Notes: generated from the letters alone by a model not told the origin. A stretch of DNA of 64,000 bases from an uncultured Muribaculaceae bacterium (GCA_910579845.1 CAJTWL010000004.1:86343-150342), one strand, 5' to 3'. Shown: positions 42,653 to 52,298, counted from the first letter of the stretch. Program-made: numbers and translations.

Positions 42653-44104
42653 TCAGTCGATGAAGGTTACGTGGTTGCGGGTCGCTTTCACTCTTGCGAT
42701 CTCTTTAAGCGCTTCTTCGGCTTCGCTGATGCTACCTGCCTGTGCGGTTTTCATGCCGGCTTCGGCTTTGTCGTAATTCCCTTCCAGTGCATCGAGCACA
42801 GCTATGGCATATGTTGCCGAGGGCGATTCCATTGCTCTTTCAAGCAGCATTCTCGCCCTGCGGAGGTCGCCCTCATTCATTGCCGAGTTTGCGGCGTTAA
42901 GATTGGCTATATCGCTTGTGGGATAATACAACACTGCGGTTTCGAATACTTTGTCGAACTCTTTGGAGCCTACGGGATATGAATTTGCCGCGAGGAAGAA
43001 CTCATTCAGACTGAGATTCTGCGGACGCTCTTTCAGTACACGGCGAATTTCGTTGATGTCTGTGTATGTGCGGAGCTCATAATCTATCGCATAGTTCGTG
43101 TGTCGCAGTGACGGATACACATTCTTCAGCAGGTATGCATATGCGGTCGGGAACTGTCTGCGAAGTTCGTCGTTGCGGATCTCTATCGCGATATTCCCTT
43201 TGTCGATGAATTCAAGAATCTTCGCACGATCCGGAAGTATACTTACCGCTACCGAGTCGCGCAGACCCTCCCAGTCTTCCGGAACCGAGTTTGTGTGGAA
43301 CACGGAAGCGGGGAACGTATACTGCCCTCTTATATATTCTTTCACAGCTTCCGTACGGCCTTTTGCAAGGCGCACATTGTTGAGATACGGACCTTCAGGT
43401 GACGCGAAACCGGTAAGTGTTATCGATTTTACGGCAGCATCCGGATTCATGCGGACTGTATCTATACTGCTTGTGATCTTGCGCAGTTCCTGTGGGTTGA
43501 CCATATAGTCGGGGTAGATCTCTGTCCTGTTGACAGGGAAGTTGACGTATGCTTTTCCCTCTATGCGGCGCTCTTTGCGCTCTTCTGCCTTCGGCACGTC
43601 ATAATGGAAAACCGGTCTGTATTTTACAGGACGCCAGTCGAGATCGGCAATCGGTTCATTAGCCACCGGTCCGTTGGGGACGCCGCAACAGCCTGTGGAG
43701 TAAGTTTGAAACTCCATGCGGCTGTGATCCATCCAGCCGAGCCATTCCGATGAAGTGGAATATGTGTAGGCTTCTCCATGACCGGAGCGCAACAAGGCTC
43801 CATCGAATTTCTCGGCTCTCTCCGTGTTGTAGTAGGCATTGCGTCCGGCAACTATGAAAGAGGGGAGTGCTATCGAATCATTCGAGTCGAGCGATTTCAG
43901 TACGGGAACTACCTCTAACTGCTGGTTATAGCTGAGCCGGTAATCCTTGGGGTTTACCGTCATCGATACTTTAAGCAGACCATGTTCCTGATTTATGTTT
44001 ATACCGAAAACATGATAAGTTGAATTATTTTGTGCTGCGGAATAAAAGATAACCATTACCGCAGTCAGAACAGTCATAATATATTTACGCATGTCGTTTT
44101 GCAA
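42653..44104 (-). CDS. DUF3868 fimbrial-locus protein with OmpA-like region
   Basis: A 483-residue exported protein, last gene of the fimbrial operon. The leader is MRKYIMTVLTAVMVIFYSAAQ; the start may be the first ATG (44104) or the fifth residue. The N-terminal half (STYHVFGININQEHGLLKVSMTVNPKDYRLSY...) fits DUF3868, a family seen in Bacteroidales fimbrial loci. An OmpA-like stretch follows (VKSITLTGFASPEGPYLNN, LAKGRTEAVKEYIRGQY), and the C-terminus is helical and repeat-like (NAANSAMNEGDLRRARMLLERAM). A role in anchoring or assembling fimbriae at the peptidoglycan/outer membrane is inferred. It starts 20 bases after the DUF3575 gene ends. Confidence 0.82.
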   Translation of the reverse strand: MQNDMRKYIMTVLTAVMVIFYSAAQNNSTYHVFGININQEHGLLKVSMTVNPKDYRLSYNQQLEVVPVLKSLDSNDSIALPSFIVAGRNAYYNTERAEKFDGALLRSGHGEAYTYSTSSEWLGWMDHSRMEFQTYSTGCCGVPNGPVANEPIADLDWRPVKYRPVFHYDVPKAEERKERRIEGKAYVNFPVNRTEIYPDYMVNPQELRKITSSIDTVRMNPDAAVKSITLTGFASPEGPYLNNVRLAKGRTEAVKEYIRGQYTFPASVFHTNSVPEDWEGLRDSVAVSILPDRAKILEFIDKGNIAIEIRNDELRRQFPTAYAYLLKNVYPSLRHTNYAIDYELRTYTDINEIRRVLKERPQNLSLNEFFLAANSYPVGSKEFDKVFETAVLYYPTSDIANLNAANSAMNEGDLRRARMLLERAMESPSATYAIAVLDALEGNYDKAEAGMKTAQAGSISEAEEALKEIARVKATRNHVTFID

Positions 44105-44124
44105 ATTAAGACATTAAATAATAA

Positions 44125-44718
44125 TTAGAAGAGATATTCAACCGACACTGCCAGTTTTGTAGGACCTACATAATTATGTGGTCGGCGGCGGTCGATCTTA
44201 GAACCGCAGATCTGGCAAGGATAACTGTCGAAACGGGTATACAGCCATCCTATTCCGAGTGCGGCTTCGATATTCCAATGTTTATGCACAGGCCATGCGT
44301 AGCCATATACAATACCGGCGCCTGCCGCCCATCCTTGATATCGTTTATTTTTCAATTCCTTGAGATTTGATCCGAGGAAATTGACAGGCAGGTTGAGATT
44401 TCCGAAATTGTAGATTCCGCCGAGGGCATGAAATCCGAAGAAATGACCGGCAAAACGCTGGCAGAGCCAGTAACGGGCTTCCGGTTGGAAATATGCATGT
44501 TTCCAACTGCGACCGTCGACTTTCCAGAGGTTCATCTCCGCGGTCATATCGAGAGTCCATTTTGGAGCGAGACCGACCTCTACACCGATGTTAGGGCTGA
44601 GAGCGATATCATTAATAAGGTTCGTCTTGATCGCCACATCCTGCGCGTTTGCCGTGGTAGCGACAAACAGCGCCGCCACAGCGGCAATCCCTGATAATAT
44701 TATCCTATTTAGTCTCAT
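44125..44718 (-). CDS. DUF3575 outer-membrane protein
   Basis: A 197-residue protein with signal peptide (cut after ATTANAQ). It is rich in aromatic beta strands, typical of an 8-stranded barrel, and begins DVAIKTNLINDIALSPNIGVE, the DUF3575 pattern. It commonly accompanies DUF3868 in Bacteroidales fimbrial clusters, as it does here. Its function is unproven; an outer-membrane partner in fimbrial display is likely. It carries an unusual cysteine pair near the end (YPCQICGSK). It lies 26 bases after the 1047-residue fimbrial protein. Confidence 0.85.
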   Translation of the reverse strand: MRLNRIILSGIAAVAALFVATTANAQDVAIKTNLINDIALSPNIGVEVGLAPKWTLDMTAEMNLWKVDGRSWKHAYFQPEARYWLCQRFAGHFFGFHALGGIYNFGNLNLPVNFLGSNLKELKNKRYQGWAAGAGIVYGYAWPVHKHWNIEAALGIGWLYTRFDSYPCQICGSKIDRRRPHNYVGPTKLAVSVEYLF

Positions 44719-44744
44719 TTTGATGAGTTATTGATTTAATATGT

Positions 44745-47700
44745 TTAATACTCTCTGATGGAGCGGATACAACGTGCCATTGTGCAACGACCGATAAACT
44801 GCCCTCCTATAAAGTAGCGAAATTCAGTATCGGGTACATCGTCGATACTCTCCCTATCCAGATCTAACCCTAATGCCATTCCGTATGCATTATGCCCGTT
44901 ACCATATGATCTGCAACTCCAAGTGTATGATATATTCTTATTGAAATTGTCTCCCGCTTTATACTTATCGGGTAAATGACCGTCTGACCACCATCTGTTT
45001 CCTGTAGAACCGAAAAACAGCGCCTCTTCGTCTTTTGCATTGCCCTGCCCCCAGACCTTGTAGTTGAATTCGTCAATTATCGCCCCGTTAATCTTATCAT
45101 TGAATTCATTTTTAGTCCAGTTGCTGCCTGCCCATTTCCCTGTACTATTGTTTTCCCATTTCTTTTGAATCACATGCCAGACTCCTGCATTAGGAACCAT
45201 ATATCCGGCTGGAGACGGATCGTATATGGTTTTTGTGTGACACCATAAGTCTGCATGATCGTTGTTGTCATCTCTGTTATCCATTCTGGTATCTTGGTGG
45301 TTGTTCCATAGATTTGATTTTCGGTTGTCTGTAAGCCAGTTTTCGAATACAGAACCGGATGCCTGGGTGCTGCAGTAATAGTAATTGGGATGCTGTATCG
45401 CGTCACCGATATTTATTCTTTGGTCTTTCTGTTTCTCAGGAAGACGGGAACCAAAAACTCTTTTTGTGGAATTTTCATGGTTGTAGAAACCCGGCATCGG
45501 ATCCTTCCTTCCCCATTGATAATATGATGTGTTTGCATATTTGTAGTCGATAGTCTCTCCCTGCTGGATAACAGGCAGTTCGTCTGTCTTGCCGCTGAGA
45601 GAGCCGTCCGGACGGTACTGGACAAACTTCATTGTCCCTTTTCGTTTAAGATACAGAACCTTCTTCGGATCGCACCATCCTATGTTATAGGCGGCCATCA
45701 TGAATGAACGACCATGCTGGTTGTATGTCACAGCAACATCTCCACACTGGCGGCGACCTATGAGCATACCATCTTCTGTTTTTACAGCAGATCTTGTAAA
45801 AGTGTTGAATCGGGAGTTTCCCGTGTCGTAGGCGTGCGGTTTACGTGTATCCTTATCGATCCAATGTTCCGTAGCCCATATTTGCCAGCTCCACATAATG
45901 GTACTCTTCCCCTCAACATTGCTTGATCCGTCTGTCAATGCTATTACGGCATTTCCCTGTTGTATATTGTTCGGATTGATATAGAAGCGGATCATTTTCT
46001 CTCCGCCTATGGTGACAAGTTCTATGCTTTCTACAAGTTCATACGCGTCCTGCCATACAAGTTCGGCCTTGGCATTTGCAGGAGCTGTTATTTGTGGCTG
46101 TGATATGGCATTTCCACGGTAATCGACCATGGTCTTCAATAATGGTGCGTCTGTCGATGTGTTCTGACATTTATAAGCCGATTCATTTGTGCTTCCGTTC
46201 TTTATGGCGTTGCCGTATATAATCGGGAACATATACCATCCACCACGGTCCACTACATAGCAATTTGCCGTATTGCGCGCCATTCCTCCCGGTTTGGACA
46301 AGTCGTATGGTTTGTCTTTGTCATGTTCCGGATACGGTTTATAGCCCTGCATATCTTCGTCTCCGATCCAGTCGGTGGTCACATAGTGGGCGATAAGGTC
46401 TATGTCATGTTTCTCGTAGCTTTTGTCTTTATTCCCGTTTCCGCGCATAGGTGTTGCGAATCGGTCTTTTATCCATGTCGGTCCGTCCACCCACTTAAGT
46501 TTCGGATCTGCCGAGGGGTACAGCGCCTCCTCTGCTCCCTTTACACTGTAGGAGTAGGAACCTGTGTTGTTTGCGGTCCAGGGGCAGGCTTCCACCCTTG
46601 ACTGATCGTTCGCGCGATAGCGGTAGCTCCGCACACTATAATATGCCGTATTGTGGTAAGTGTCAAAACGAGTGTCGTTCGGATCATAGACATAAATGTT
46701 CTCTGTTCCCTCGGCTTCATTACCGAGTGCATCAAATACATATACCCAGTTGTCTTTGGATGTGGAGATGGTATAGATATATTCATGACCCGGGAGCCAT
46801 TCGGTCACATTGTTGGCTTTGATCTTGCCTCTTACGGTTATTCTTTTGGGCAGCGGTCTTCCGTCCTCATCATTCCCCGGATTTGTGCGGCTTAAAGTCA
46901 CGATTATCTCTGCATCATCCGGAATCCGCTGGGGAATAAGCATGAACGTTTTCTCAGGCATTGTCTCGTTGAGAACCACATCCTGCGTATCATCTGAGGG
47001 ATCTACGATCGGGCGGTTGTTGACAGAGTAGTTGAAATTCTGCGAATATGTCTCGTTTCCGTTTTGGTCAGACCATGAGAAGGCTCCTCCCTCACCGTCG
47101 TCGTCGGAGGTATATATGCACTTTCCGGTTCCATGTACCCCTGCTATCTGGATGTTCTCGATCTCTCCGTCGAGTACATCGCGGATGGCGAATTTCACTG
47201 CTGACAAGGCATGGTGGAATTTAAGCGGAGCGCGTCCCTGTACGCTTCCGGACTTGTCGCATGAACCTGCCGCGAAAAGGAGATCCGTCTGGGCTTCCGC
47301 GTCCTTGTTGTTGCTTCCTTTACGGGCAGAGTATGAGAAGGATATCGAATTGGAGTCCAAGATTACCGGGTTGTTGATATTGGCGAATTCAGAGATAGGC
47401 GACACGGCATGAAAAGAGAGCATCCTGTCAGACGGCCAATAGCGTGTCTGTTCGGTACGCCAGATTTTGTTGTCGGTGGATATAACTTTTGTGTCAGCCC
47501 ATTCTATATACTCTTCCTGAGTGTCCTTATACTGTGCGTGTACTTTGAAATTCTTGTGGAATTTTACAAGGTCGTCGGCTGTCTCTACCTGATTCCCCCG
47601 GGTATCTGTGTCTGAATCCTCACCGGGCTGATAACCTATCTTCTCCGCTTCGTATGTGTGAAGATAAAGAGTAGGCGCATCCGGTGCTGTAAGCTCCAGG

Positions 47701-47888
47701 GGTTCGTATAGCTGTTTCTCTCCATGGGCGCGTGTGCGCATATCCGACCATCCCGTTGTTGCCGTAAATGAGATCACATTGGGATCATTTGCGAGATCTT
47801 CACGATCGGGACCGAAAAAATCATCCGTGCAGCCGGTCAGCATTAAAACCGGAAGAATCAGAATATATAATAATCTCTTTATTGTCAT
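44745..47888 (-). CDS. Large fimbrillin-family lipoprotein, probable tip or accessory subunit
   Basis: A 1047-residue lipoprotein; the leader ends LMLTGC (Cys20). Residues about 30-370 look like a fimbrillin/Mfa-like fold: VISFTATTGWSDMRTRA near the lipobox, RYWPSDRMLSFHAVSP, PLKFHHALSAVKFAI, and WLPGHEYIYTISTSKDNW. The remaining about 650 residues form a second, aromatic-rich region with YNIGWCDPKKVLYLKRKGT and WGRKDPMPGF. Size and position at the distal end of the subunit genes resemble tip-associated subunits such as Mfa5 of Porphyromonas, but no von Willebrand A domain is evident. Ligand binding is inference. Confidence 0.8.
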   Translation of the reverse strand: MTIKRLLYILILPVLMLTGCTDDFFGPDREDLANDPNVISFTATTGWSDMRTRAHGEKQLYEPLELTAPDAPTLYLHTYEAEKIGYQPGEDSDTDTRGNQVETADDLVKFHKNFKVHAQYKDTQEEYIEWADTKVISTDNKIWRTEQTRYWPSDRMLSFHAVSPISEFANINNPVILDSNSISFSYSARKGSNNKDAEAQTDLLFAAGSCDKSGSVQGRAPLKFHHALSAVKFAIRDVLDGEIENIQIAGVHGTGKCIYTSDDDGEGGAFSWSDQNGNETYSQNFNYSVNNRPIVDPSDDTQDVVLNETMPEKTFMLIPQRIPDDAEIIVTLSRTNPGNDEDGRPLPKRITVRGKIKANNVTEWLPGHEYIYTISTSKDNWVYVFDALGNEAEGTENIYVYDPNDTRFDTYHNTAYYSVRSYRYRANDQSRVEACPWTANNTGSYSYSVKGAEEALYPSADPKLKWVDGPTWIKDRFATPMRGNGNKDKSYEKHDIDLIAHYVTTDWIGDEDMQGYKPYPEHDKDKPYDLSKPGGMARNTANCYVVDRGGWYMFPIIYGNAIKNGSTNESAYKCQNTSTDAPLLKTMVDYRGNAISQPQITAPANAKAELVWQDAYELVESIELVTIGGEKMIRFYINPNNIQQGNAVIALTDGSSNVEGKSTIMWSWQIWATEHWIDKDTRKPHAYDTGNSRFNTFTRSAVKTEDGMLIGRRQCGDVAVTYNQHGRSFMMAAYNIGWCDPKKVLYLKRKGTMKFVQYRPDGSLSGKTDELPVIQQGETIDYKYANTSYYQWGRKDPMPGFYNHENSTKRVFGSRLPEKQKDQRINIGDAIQHPNYYYCSTQASGSVFENWLTDNRKSNLWNNHQDTRMDNRDDNNDHADLWCHTKTIYDPSPAGYMVPNAGVWHVIQKKWENNSTGKWAGSNWTKNEFNDKINGAIIDEFNYKVWGQGNAKDEEALFFGSTGNRWWSDGHLPDKYKAGDNFNKNISYTWSCRSYGNGHNAYGMALGLDLDRESIDDVPDTEFRYFIGGQFIGRCTMARCIRSIREY

Positions 47889-47908
47889 GATCTGTCAACT
47901 CCTATTTG

Positions 47909-49000
47909 TCATTCAAGCTCTACGTGCACTTTCCCTCCGAATATCCATTCCTTGAAAGAGATTATGAACTCGAGTGGTGTCAATGAAATCTTATATTGAT
48001 AGTCGTGGTTTCTCACGAGTCGCGGGAATGCCGTGGTGTAGTCCGGGGCGCCGCCGGTATAGTCGCAGAGATATACTTTTCCGGTGAATGGCGCGTCTGT
48101 TACGCCGTCTTTCCGCTCCAGTGTCACTGTGAAGCTGAGAGGTCTGTCGCTTTCGCCGGTTACCTGTAGGCATTCGCGTTCCGCGAGGTATGTCCAGACC
48201 TTGTCAGTTCCAAGGTTGTAGAATACCGGTGCTGCATGATCCGTCAGGTCGGATGTGCCGTTGAAGCAGCCTTCGATCAATAGTGAACCGGTAGTTGCCG
48301 CAGTGTTTCCTCCTGTCGGAAAGCAGTTTGCTGTGGCGAGATAATCCTTTTGGTCGGGAACGACGCTTGTTATCTTATATATATCCTTGAAATCTTCAGC
48401 CATTTGGATGGTTATTTTAGGCACCGAGCGCAACAGTCTGATCTCACCTGCCGACACGGTCCGGTCGGTCAAGAGTTCAAGTCTGTCGAGCGTAGTGACT
48501 CCCCACATCGGTATGTGTCCGGATCTTTCAATGGTTGACAGGGGATAGGGTACATCGCCGAGCGGCTCTGCCGGTGTCACCCCGTCGGGATAGTTGGCTA
48601 TAGCCGCGATTCGTCCCGAGATGTAATAGGAACCGTTCTGCCGGTTCACATAAGAGGCATTGCGGTTTACCTTTACTTTATAGGTATATCTATTGTCAGA
48701 TTCACTCATATATGTGGGGGTGAGGTACAGAACCGAGTTGTCGCCGGTAATAAGGTAGAGAGATATATGGTCTACAGCATATTCCAATGGCGTAATCGGA
48801 TCTTCCGGATTCGGATCTTCATCCCATTCTGTGTCTGCGCGAGTAGCGGGCTCTTTAGCCACGGTAGTCTCGGCACTGACGGATACCACCAGCTCACATA
48901 TGTCCGTCTGCTCCTGAACAGGGGGCAGCTCACCGACGGATGAATTGCATCCTCCGATAAACAGCGCGACAGCGATCAATATGTATTGGTATATCTTCAT
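47909..49000 (-). CDS. Fimbrial accessory lipoprotein
   Basis: A 363-residue exported lipoprotein; the leader ends ALFIGGC (Cys18). It has an early Arg site (ATRADTEW) like those cut by Arg-gingipain-type proteases during type V pilus maturation, and beta-rich fimbrillin-like content. It ends in LVRNHDYQYKISLTPLEFIISF, a C-terminal pattern seen in minor fimbrial subunits. I cannot assign it to Mfa3 or Mfa4. Its place between mfa2 and the large subunit suggests an accessory or tip-adaptor protein. The gaps to its neighbours are 48 and 20 bases. Confidence 0.75.
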   Translation of the reverse strand: MKIYQYILIAVALFIGGCNSSVGELPPVQEQTDICELVVSVSAETTVAKEPATRADTEWDEDPNPEDPITPLEYAVDHISLYLITGDNSVLYLTPTYMSESDNRYTYKVKVNRNASYVNRQNGSYYISGRIAAIANYPDGVTPAEPLGDVPYPLSTIERSGHIPMWGVTTLDRLELLTDRTVSAGEIRLLRSVPKITIQMAEDFKDIYKITSVVPDQKDYLATANCFPTGGNTAATTGSLLIEGCFNGTSDLTDHAAPVFYNLGTDKVWTYLAERECLQVTGESDRPLSFTVTLERKDGVTDAPFTGKVYLCDYTGGAPDYTTAFPRLVRNHDYQYKISLTPLEFIISFKEWIFGGKVHVELE

Positions 49001-49048
49001 TTATCTTATCTGTAATTATATATCATGCACTTAATCTGCATTTCTGCA

Positions 49049-50137
49049 TCAGTCAAAGTCGATATTCTCTATGCGTACTGTCCAGTCGTCGACAATTATA
49101 TTCATGCTTACCCAGGTGTTGTCACGGTCAAGGAAGAACACGAGGTTGTAGCGTGAAGCGCGGTCGAGGAATTCCTGGTTGTCCATCTTGCCGAGCGCTT
49201 CGCTCTTGAGCAGGAGAAGATAATTGTTGAGTGGCAGGTCGCATACCGTACGGCTGTTCTCCTTCGAGATAATGTGCAGCCGTGGTCCGCGTTGCTTTTT
49301 GCCGTTGATGTTTGTCCAGCTGAAATCTGATTCGTACATGAGGCGCGATACACTCAGTTCCGCGAAAGCCACCTGTACAGGGTCGCTGCCGGCACGGGAA
49401 CCGTCGTCAGGAATGCCGTTCAGTCCGGCATTTGCAGTACCGGTGGTCCATGGCGTGTATGTCACGGTGCGGTTGGGCAACACGTTGTTGGCGTGGTCGA
49501 AAAGTATATTGTCGTCAACAATTTCGAACCGGAAATCCTTGTCGTCTACAGGGGTGTTGTCGAGATGCTGGAGCACGATGCGTATATTGTTGGTGTCGCG
49601 CATCATGCGAAGAGTGACTTGGTCGTATGTCAGTCCTTCGGTCACCGTGAAATCCTGTGCTCCGTGAAACAGGTCATGGAGCTTGTTTTTTGGACGTGCC
49701 GCCTCGTCTCCGACATGCTCTTCATTGATTATCACCTGCAGATCATCAAGAGTCTTGATCTCTTTGACATCTTTGGTGTGGGAGAAGGATGCAAGGTCGC
49801 ATTCCATACCGCCGTAAGCCACAGCTCGGTAGTCGCCGGCAGGCAGATCAAGGGTCATGCGCCAGTCCTCATCCGCAAGAACAGATGTCGTCTCTGTGTG
49901 TCGTTCAACAAGATTCCCCTTTTTGTCAAATATGAAGAGAGAGAGACAATCCACCTGTGTGGGGAAGGCGTTGGCAAACTCCAGATTGTAGTCGAAAATG
50001 AAACGTATCGTAACACCGCGGGGACATTCGTCGAGGTCATCATATACTCCGGAGCATGAGCTCAGAGATAAAGAGATCATCAGACAGGCAATCACGACGG
50101 ACGTTATGTTTCTGAGAGTTGAATTTATGGGAAACAT
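49049..50137 (-). CDS. mfa2: FimB/Mfa2-family fimbrial anchor
   Basis: A 362-residue lipoprotein; the leader ends LSLSSC (Cys28), followed by the family start DDLDECPRGVTIRFIFDYN. The stretch VDCLSLFIFDKKGNLV and the DLPAGDYRAVAYGG segment are typical of FimB/Mfa2 proteins. These sit at the base of type V pili, anchor them in the outer membrane and limit their length. It ends VDDWTVRIENIDFD. It follows the major subunit gene by 112 bases. That gap ends in a T-rich stretch and holds no second promoter that I can recognise. Confidence 0.9.
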   Translation of the reverse strand: MFPINSTLRNITSVVIACLMISLSLSSCSGVYDDLDECPRGVTIRFIFDYNLEFANAFPTQVDCLSLFIFDKKGNLVERHTETTSVLADEDWRMTLDLPAGDYRAVAYGGMECDLASFSHTKDVKEIKTLDDLQVIINEEHVGDEAARPKNKLHDLFHGAQDFTVTEGLTYDQVTLRMMRDTNNIRIVLQHLDNTPVDDKDFRFEIVDDNILFDHANNVLPNRTVTYTPWTTGTANAGLNGIPDDGSRAGSDPVQVAFAELSVSRLMYESDFSWTNINGKKQRGPRLHIISKENSRTVCDLPLNNYLLLLKSEALGKMDNQEFLDRASRYNLVFFLDRDNTWVSMNIIVDDWTVRIENIDFD

Positions 50138-50249
50138 TCTTTATTAATCTTTTTTGATTGGTGATCCGAGGAGGTTCCACCCTCCTCAGACCTATGGAGC
50201 GGATTCCGGTCTGTTCCGGTATCCGGGTCAGTTTCTTAGAAACTGTTTC

Positions 50250-51986
50250 TTAAAATTCAATATTGTTGATGCGGACTGTCCAGGGCATCACGTGGCAGCT
50301 TACAGTGAAGTATGCGCTCTCCTCCTCATTCGGATCATCCGGATCTTCAGGAGCTGTGGGTTCGCCGAGAGAACTGCACTGTGTAACCCTTAGTTTGTAC
50401 ACATTGTTGCGCACAACGCCAAACTCGTTCTCGCCCATATGTGAGTTGTTGCCGTTGGAGTTGTGGCGGTTGTAGTAGAAGTAATACATTGTATACTTGT
50501 TCGTACCGGTGTTCGGAGCGTATGCCTTGAAACCGTGGCGGTTTGTTTTTGACACATCGTCAAGAAGATTTTTCTTGAGGTCAGAGACGTCTGCGCCATT
50601 AAACTTACTGACTTCTGCAAAATCCTTTGCCACAACTGTCTCAGGATATTTTGTCACGTAAGCCTTGAGGGCGTTGAAGTCACCGTATACTATGCCATTG
50701 TGGATATATATCACGTTGCCGTTCCAGACAGTGTTGTTCTCAGGTGTGAACTCACCTTTGAATACGACGCCGGTAGTGATGCCGACTTTCTGGGAGGAAG
50801 TGCTGTTTTGCGCATCGGCGGCAGGGATTGTGTTCTCGGTGGCATATCTCCAGATACGATAGTCGTTCTTCGGATCCTGTGTCCATCCATCGTTGGTATC
50901 CTCGGTCTTAGTGTTCCAGTCGGCAGGGCGGATGGAAGTCCATGTGAGTTTGGTTGAGCCTCCGGTTAATCCTGCGCCTGGATCTTCGGTCTCACCTTCT
51001 GTGAATTTGTTGCCTATAAGGTTTGCGAAATAATACTTTTTGTAGGTTTCATCCTTCAGAGGATTATATTTGAAATCGCCCAAATTATAGCTCATGACAT
51101 ATGCATTCTCAAGATCACCGCAGAGTGTTGTTGTACCTTTCCAGTCCCATTGGTCGTTCGAACGTGGCAGATAGTAGAAATTCTTTGCGATGTTGAACAT
51201 TGCCATGTCGGTAAGCTCGACAGTTCCCATGTTTCCCTCTGCGGAGGAGTTCTGTATTACGTATTTGTTGTCATTATTTTCACCTCCGAGAGCGAAGTCA
51301 AAGCGGGCGGCAACGCGTTTTACGTGAACAGTCCCGAGACTGAATGCTTTCTCCGGCTTGTTATAATTGGCCACAAGTTCATTTTTAGAGGGAAGTTTCA
51401 CGGCAGCGGGGATATGACAGTTCGTCATGAGGAACTTCTTTTCGTTCCAGATAGTGTTATCTGTGTCTATAAGACCGGTATTATTCCCATCGAATGCAAT
51501 TGATCCGGGGGTCATATTGCTGATTATAGTCTGCAAACGTTTTGTCGGGTTGCAGAACGCGAATACATAGACGTTGTCTTTGCCGTCTTCTCCGGATACG
51601 TCGAGACCATTGGGAGTCAAATCTTTTGCGTTGAAATTGAGAGTGTATTTCAACTCTTTTTGGACATTTTCGTGGTTATCTCCTTCAAGTATACCATCTT
51701 CGAAAGTGTCCGCCTCGTCATAAGTGAGAAACATATAGTTATTTCCAGATTTCTGAGTGAGAACAACTATAACCTTGCTTACGTAGTTTTCGTAGTCCTG
51801 ACCGAATTCTTCACCCACGGGGTTGTTCGTAGCGCGAGTGCCGGTAGGAAGTTTCAGGTTAAGAGTAGCGTAAACGTCACCGTCGGCATCCGGGCTGTCG
51901 GGACCGTTTACTAATGGCTCGTCGCTGCTGCATGATACAGCGAGAAGCGCCATTGCTCCAAGAGCAAAATTTGCTAAATGTTTCAT
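50250..51986 (-). CDS. mfa1: Mfa1-family major fimbrial subunit
   Basis: A 578-residue lipoprotein precursor, the main shaft protein of a type V pilus. The start is the ATG 51984-51986 (MKHLANFALGAMALLAVSC, Cys19). The open frame reaches 52100, but only through the upstream hairpin repeat. Residues about 35-55 (YATLNLKLPTGTRATNNP) hold an Arg site near which such subunits are usually cleaved to release the donor-strand segment. The C-terminus has the Mfa1 pattern VVRNNVYKLRVTQCSSLGEPT...PEDPDDPNEE then VMPWTVRINNIEF. It is first in the operon. Confidence 0.9.
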   Translation of the reverse strand: MKHLANFALGAMALLAVSCSSDEPLVNGPDSPDADGDVYATLNLKLPTGTRATNNPVGEEFGQDYENYVSKVIVVLTQKSGNNYMFLTYDEADTFEDGILEGDNHENVQKELKYTLNFNAKDLTPNGLDVSGEDGKDNVYVFAFCNPTKRLQTIISNMTPGSIAFDGNNTGLIDTDNTIWNEKKFLMTNCHIPAAVKLPSKNELVANYNKPEKAFSLGTVHVKRVAARFDFALGGENNDNKYVIQNSSAEGNMGTVELTDMAMFNIAKNFYYLPRSNDQWDWKGTTTLCGDLENAYVMSYNLGDFKYNPLKDETYKKYYFANLIGNKFTEGETEDPGAGLTGGSTKLTWTSIRPADWNTKTEDTNDGWTQDPKNDYRIWRYATENTIPAADAQNSTSSQKVGITTGVVFKGEFTPENNTVWNGNVIYIHNGIVYGDFNALKAYVTKYPETVVAKDFAEVSKFNGADVSDLKKNLLDDVSKTNRHGFKAYAPNTGTNKYTMYYFYYNRHNSNGNNSHMGENEFGVVRNNVYKLRVTQCSSLGEPTAPEDPDDPNEEESAYFTVSCHVMPWTVRINNIEF

Positions 51987-52019
51987 ATTAGTATTTAATA
52001 AAGTTATTAATTGATTTTC

Positions 52020-52079
52020 TTTATTTGACTTGCATAATTGGCTTTGCCACCGCGAACCGGTCTTCGACTGACATTCGCT
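52020..52079 (+). repeat. Dispersed hairpin repeat, copy 3
   Basis: Third copy, 45 kb from the others. It keeps TGGC-TTT-GCCA and the GCGAA...TTCGC outer stem. The inner stem has changed from CGGCT/AGCCG to CGGTC/GACTG, and pairing is kept by compensatory and G-T changes. It lies 33 bases upstream of the mfa1 start, in opposite orientation to that gene. Confidence 0.8.
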
Positions 52080-52184
52080 ACTCACGATAGTATGAAACAT
52101 GGAATTGTCATGGGTTAATTAACTGACCCGTTTTATCCGTTTCATATATGCCTTAAATAAAAAGTATACATCAGTATACAGATG

Positions 52185-52214
52185 AAGGTTAGTTTATAAG
52201 AATAAACTAACTTT
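52185..52214. other. Hairpin in the mfa1 leader
   Basis: GTTAGTTTAT (52188-52197) and ATAAACTAAC (52202-52211) pair perfectly around AAGA and can extend to about 13 pairs. It could be an operator or a leader hairpin. Confidence 0.55.
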
Positions 52215-52286
52215 TGTCGATCAAGGTAATAAATCGGTGCCTTTATTTGACCCGTAATTGCCGCCGGAAATGCGCAATATTTGTTC

Positions 52287-52298
52287 GGGGGGGGGGGG
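52287..52298. repeat. Homopolymer run of 12 G
   Basis: Twelve consecutive G about 300 bases upstream of the mfa1 start (C-run on the mfa1 sense strand). Runs of this length in surface-gene leaders are known slippage sites. Confidence 0.9.
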
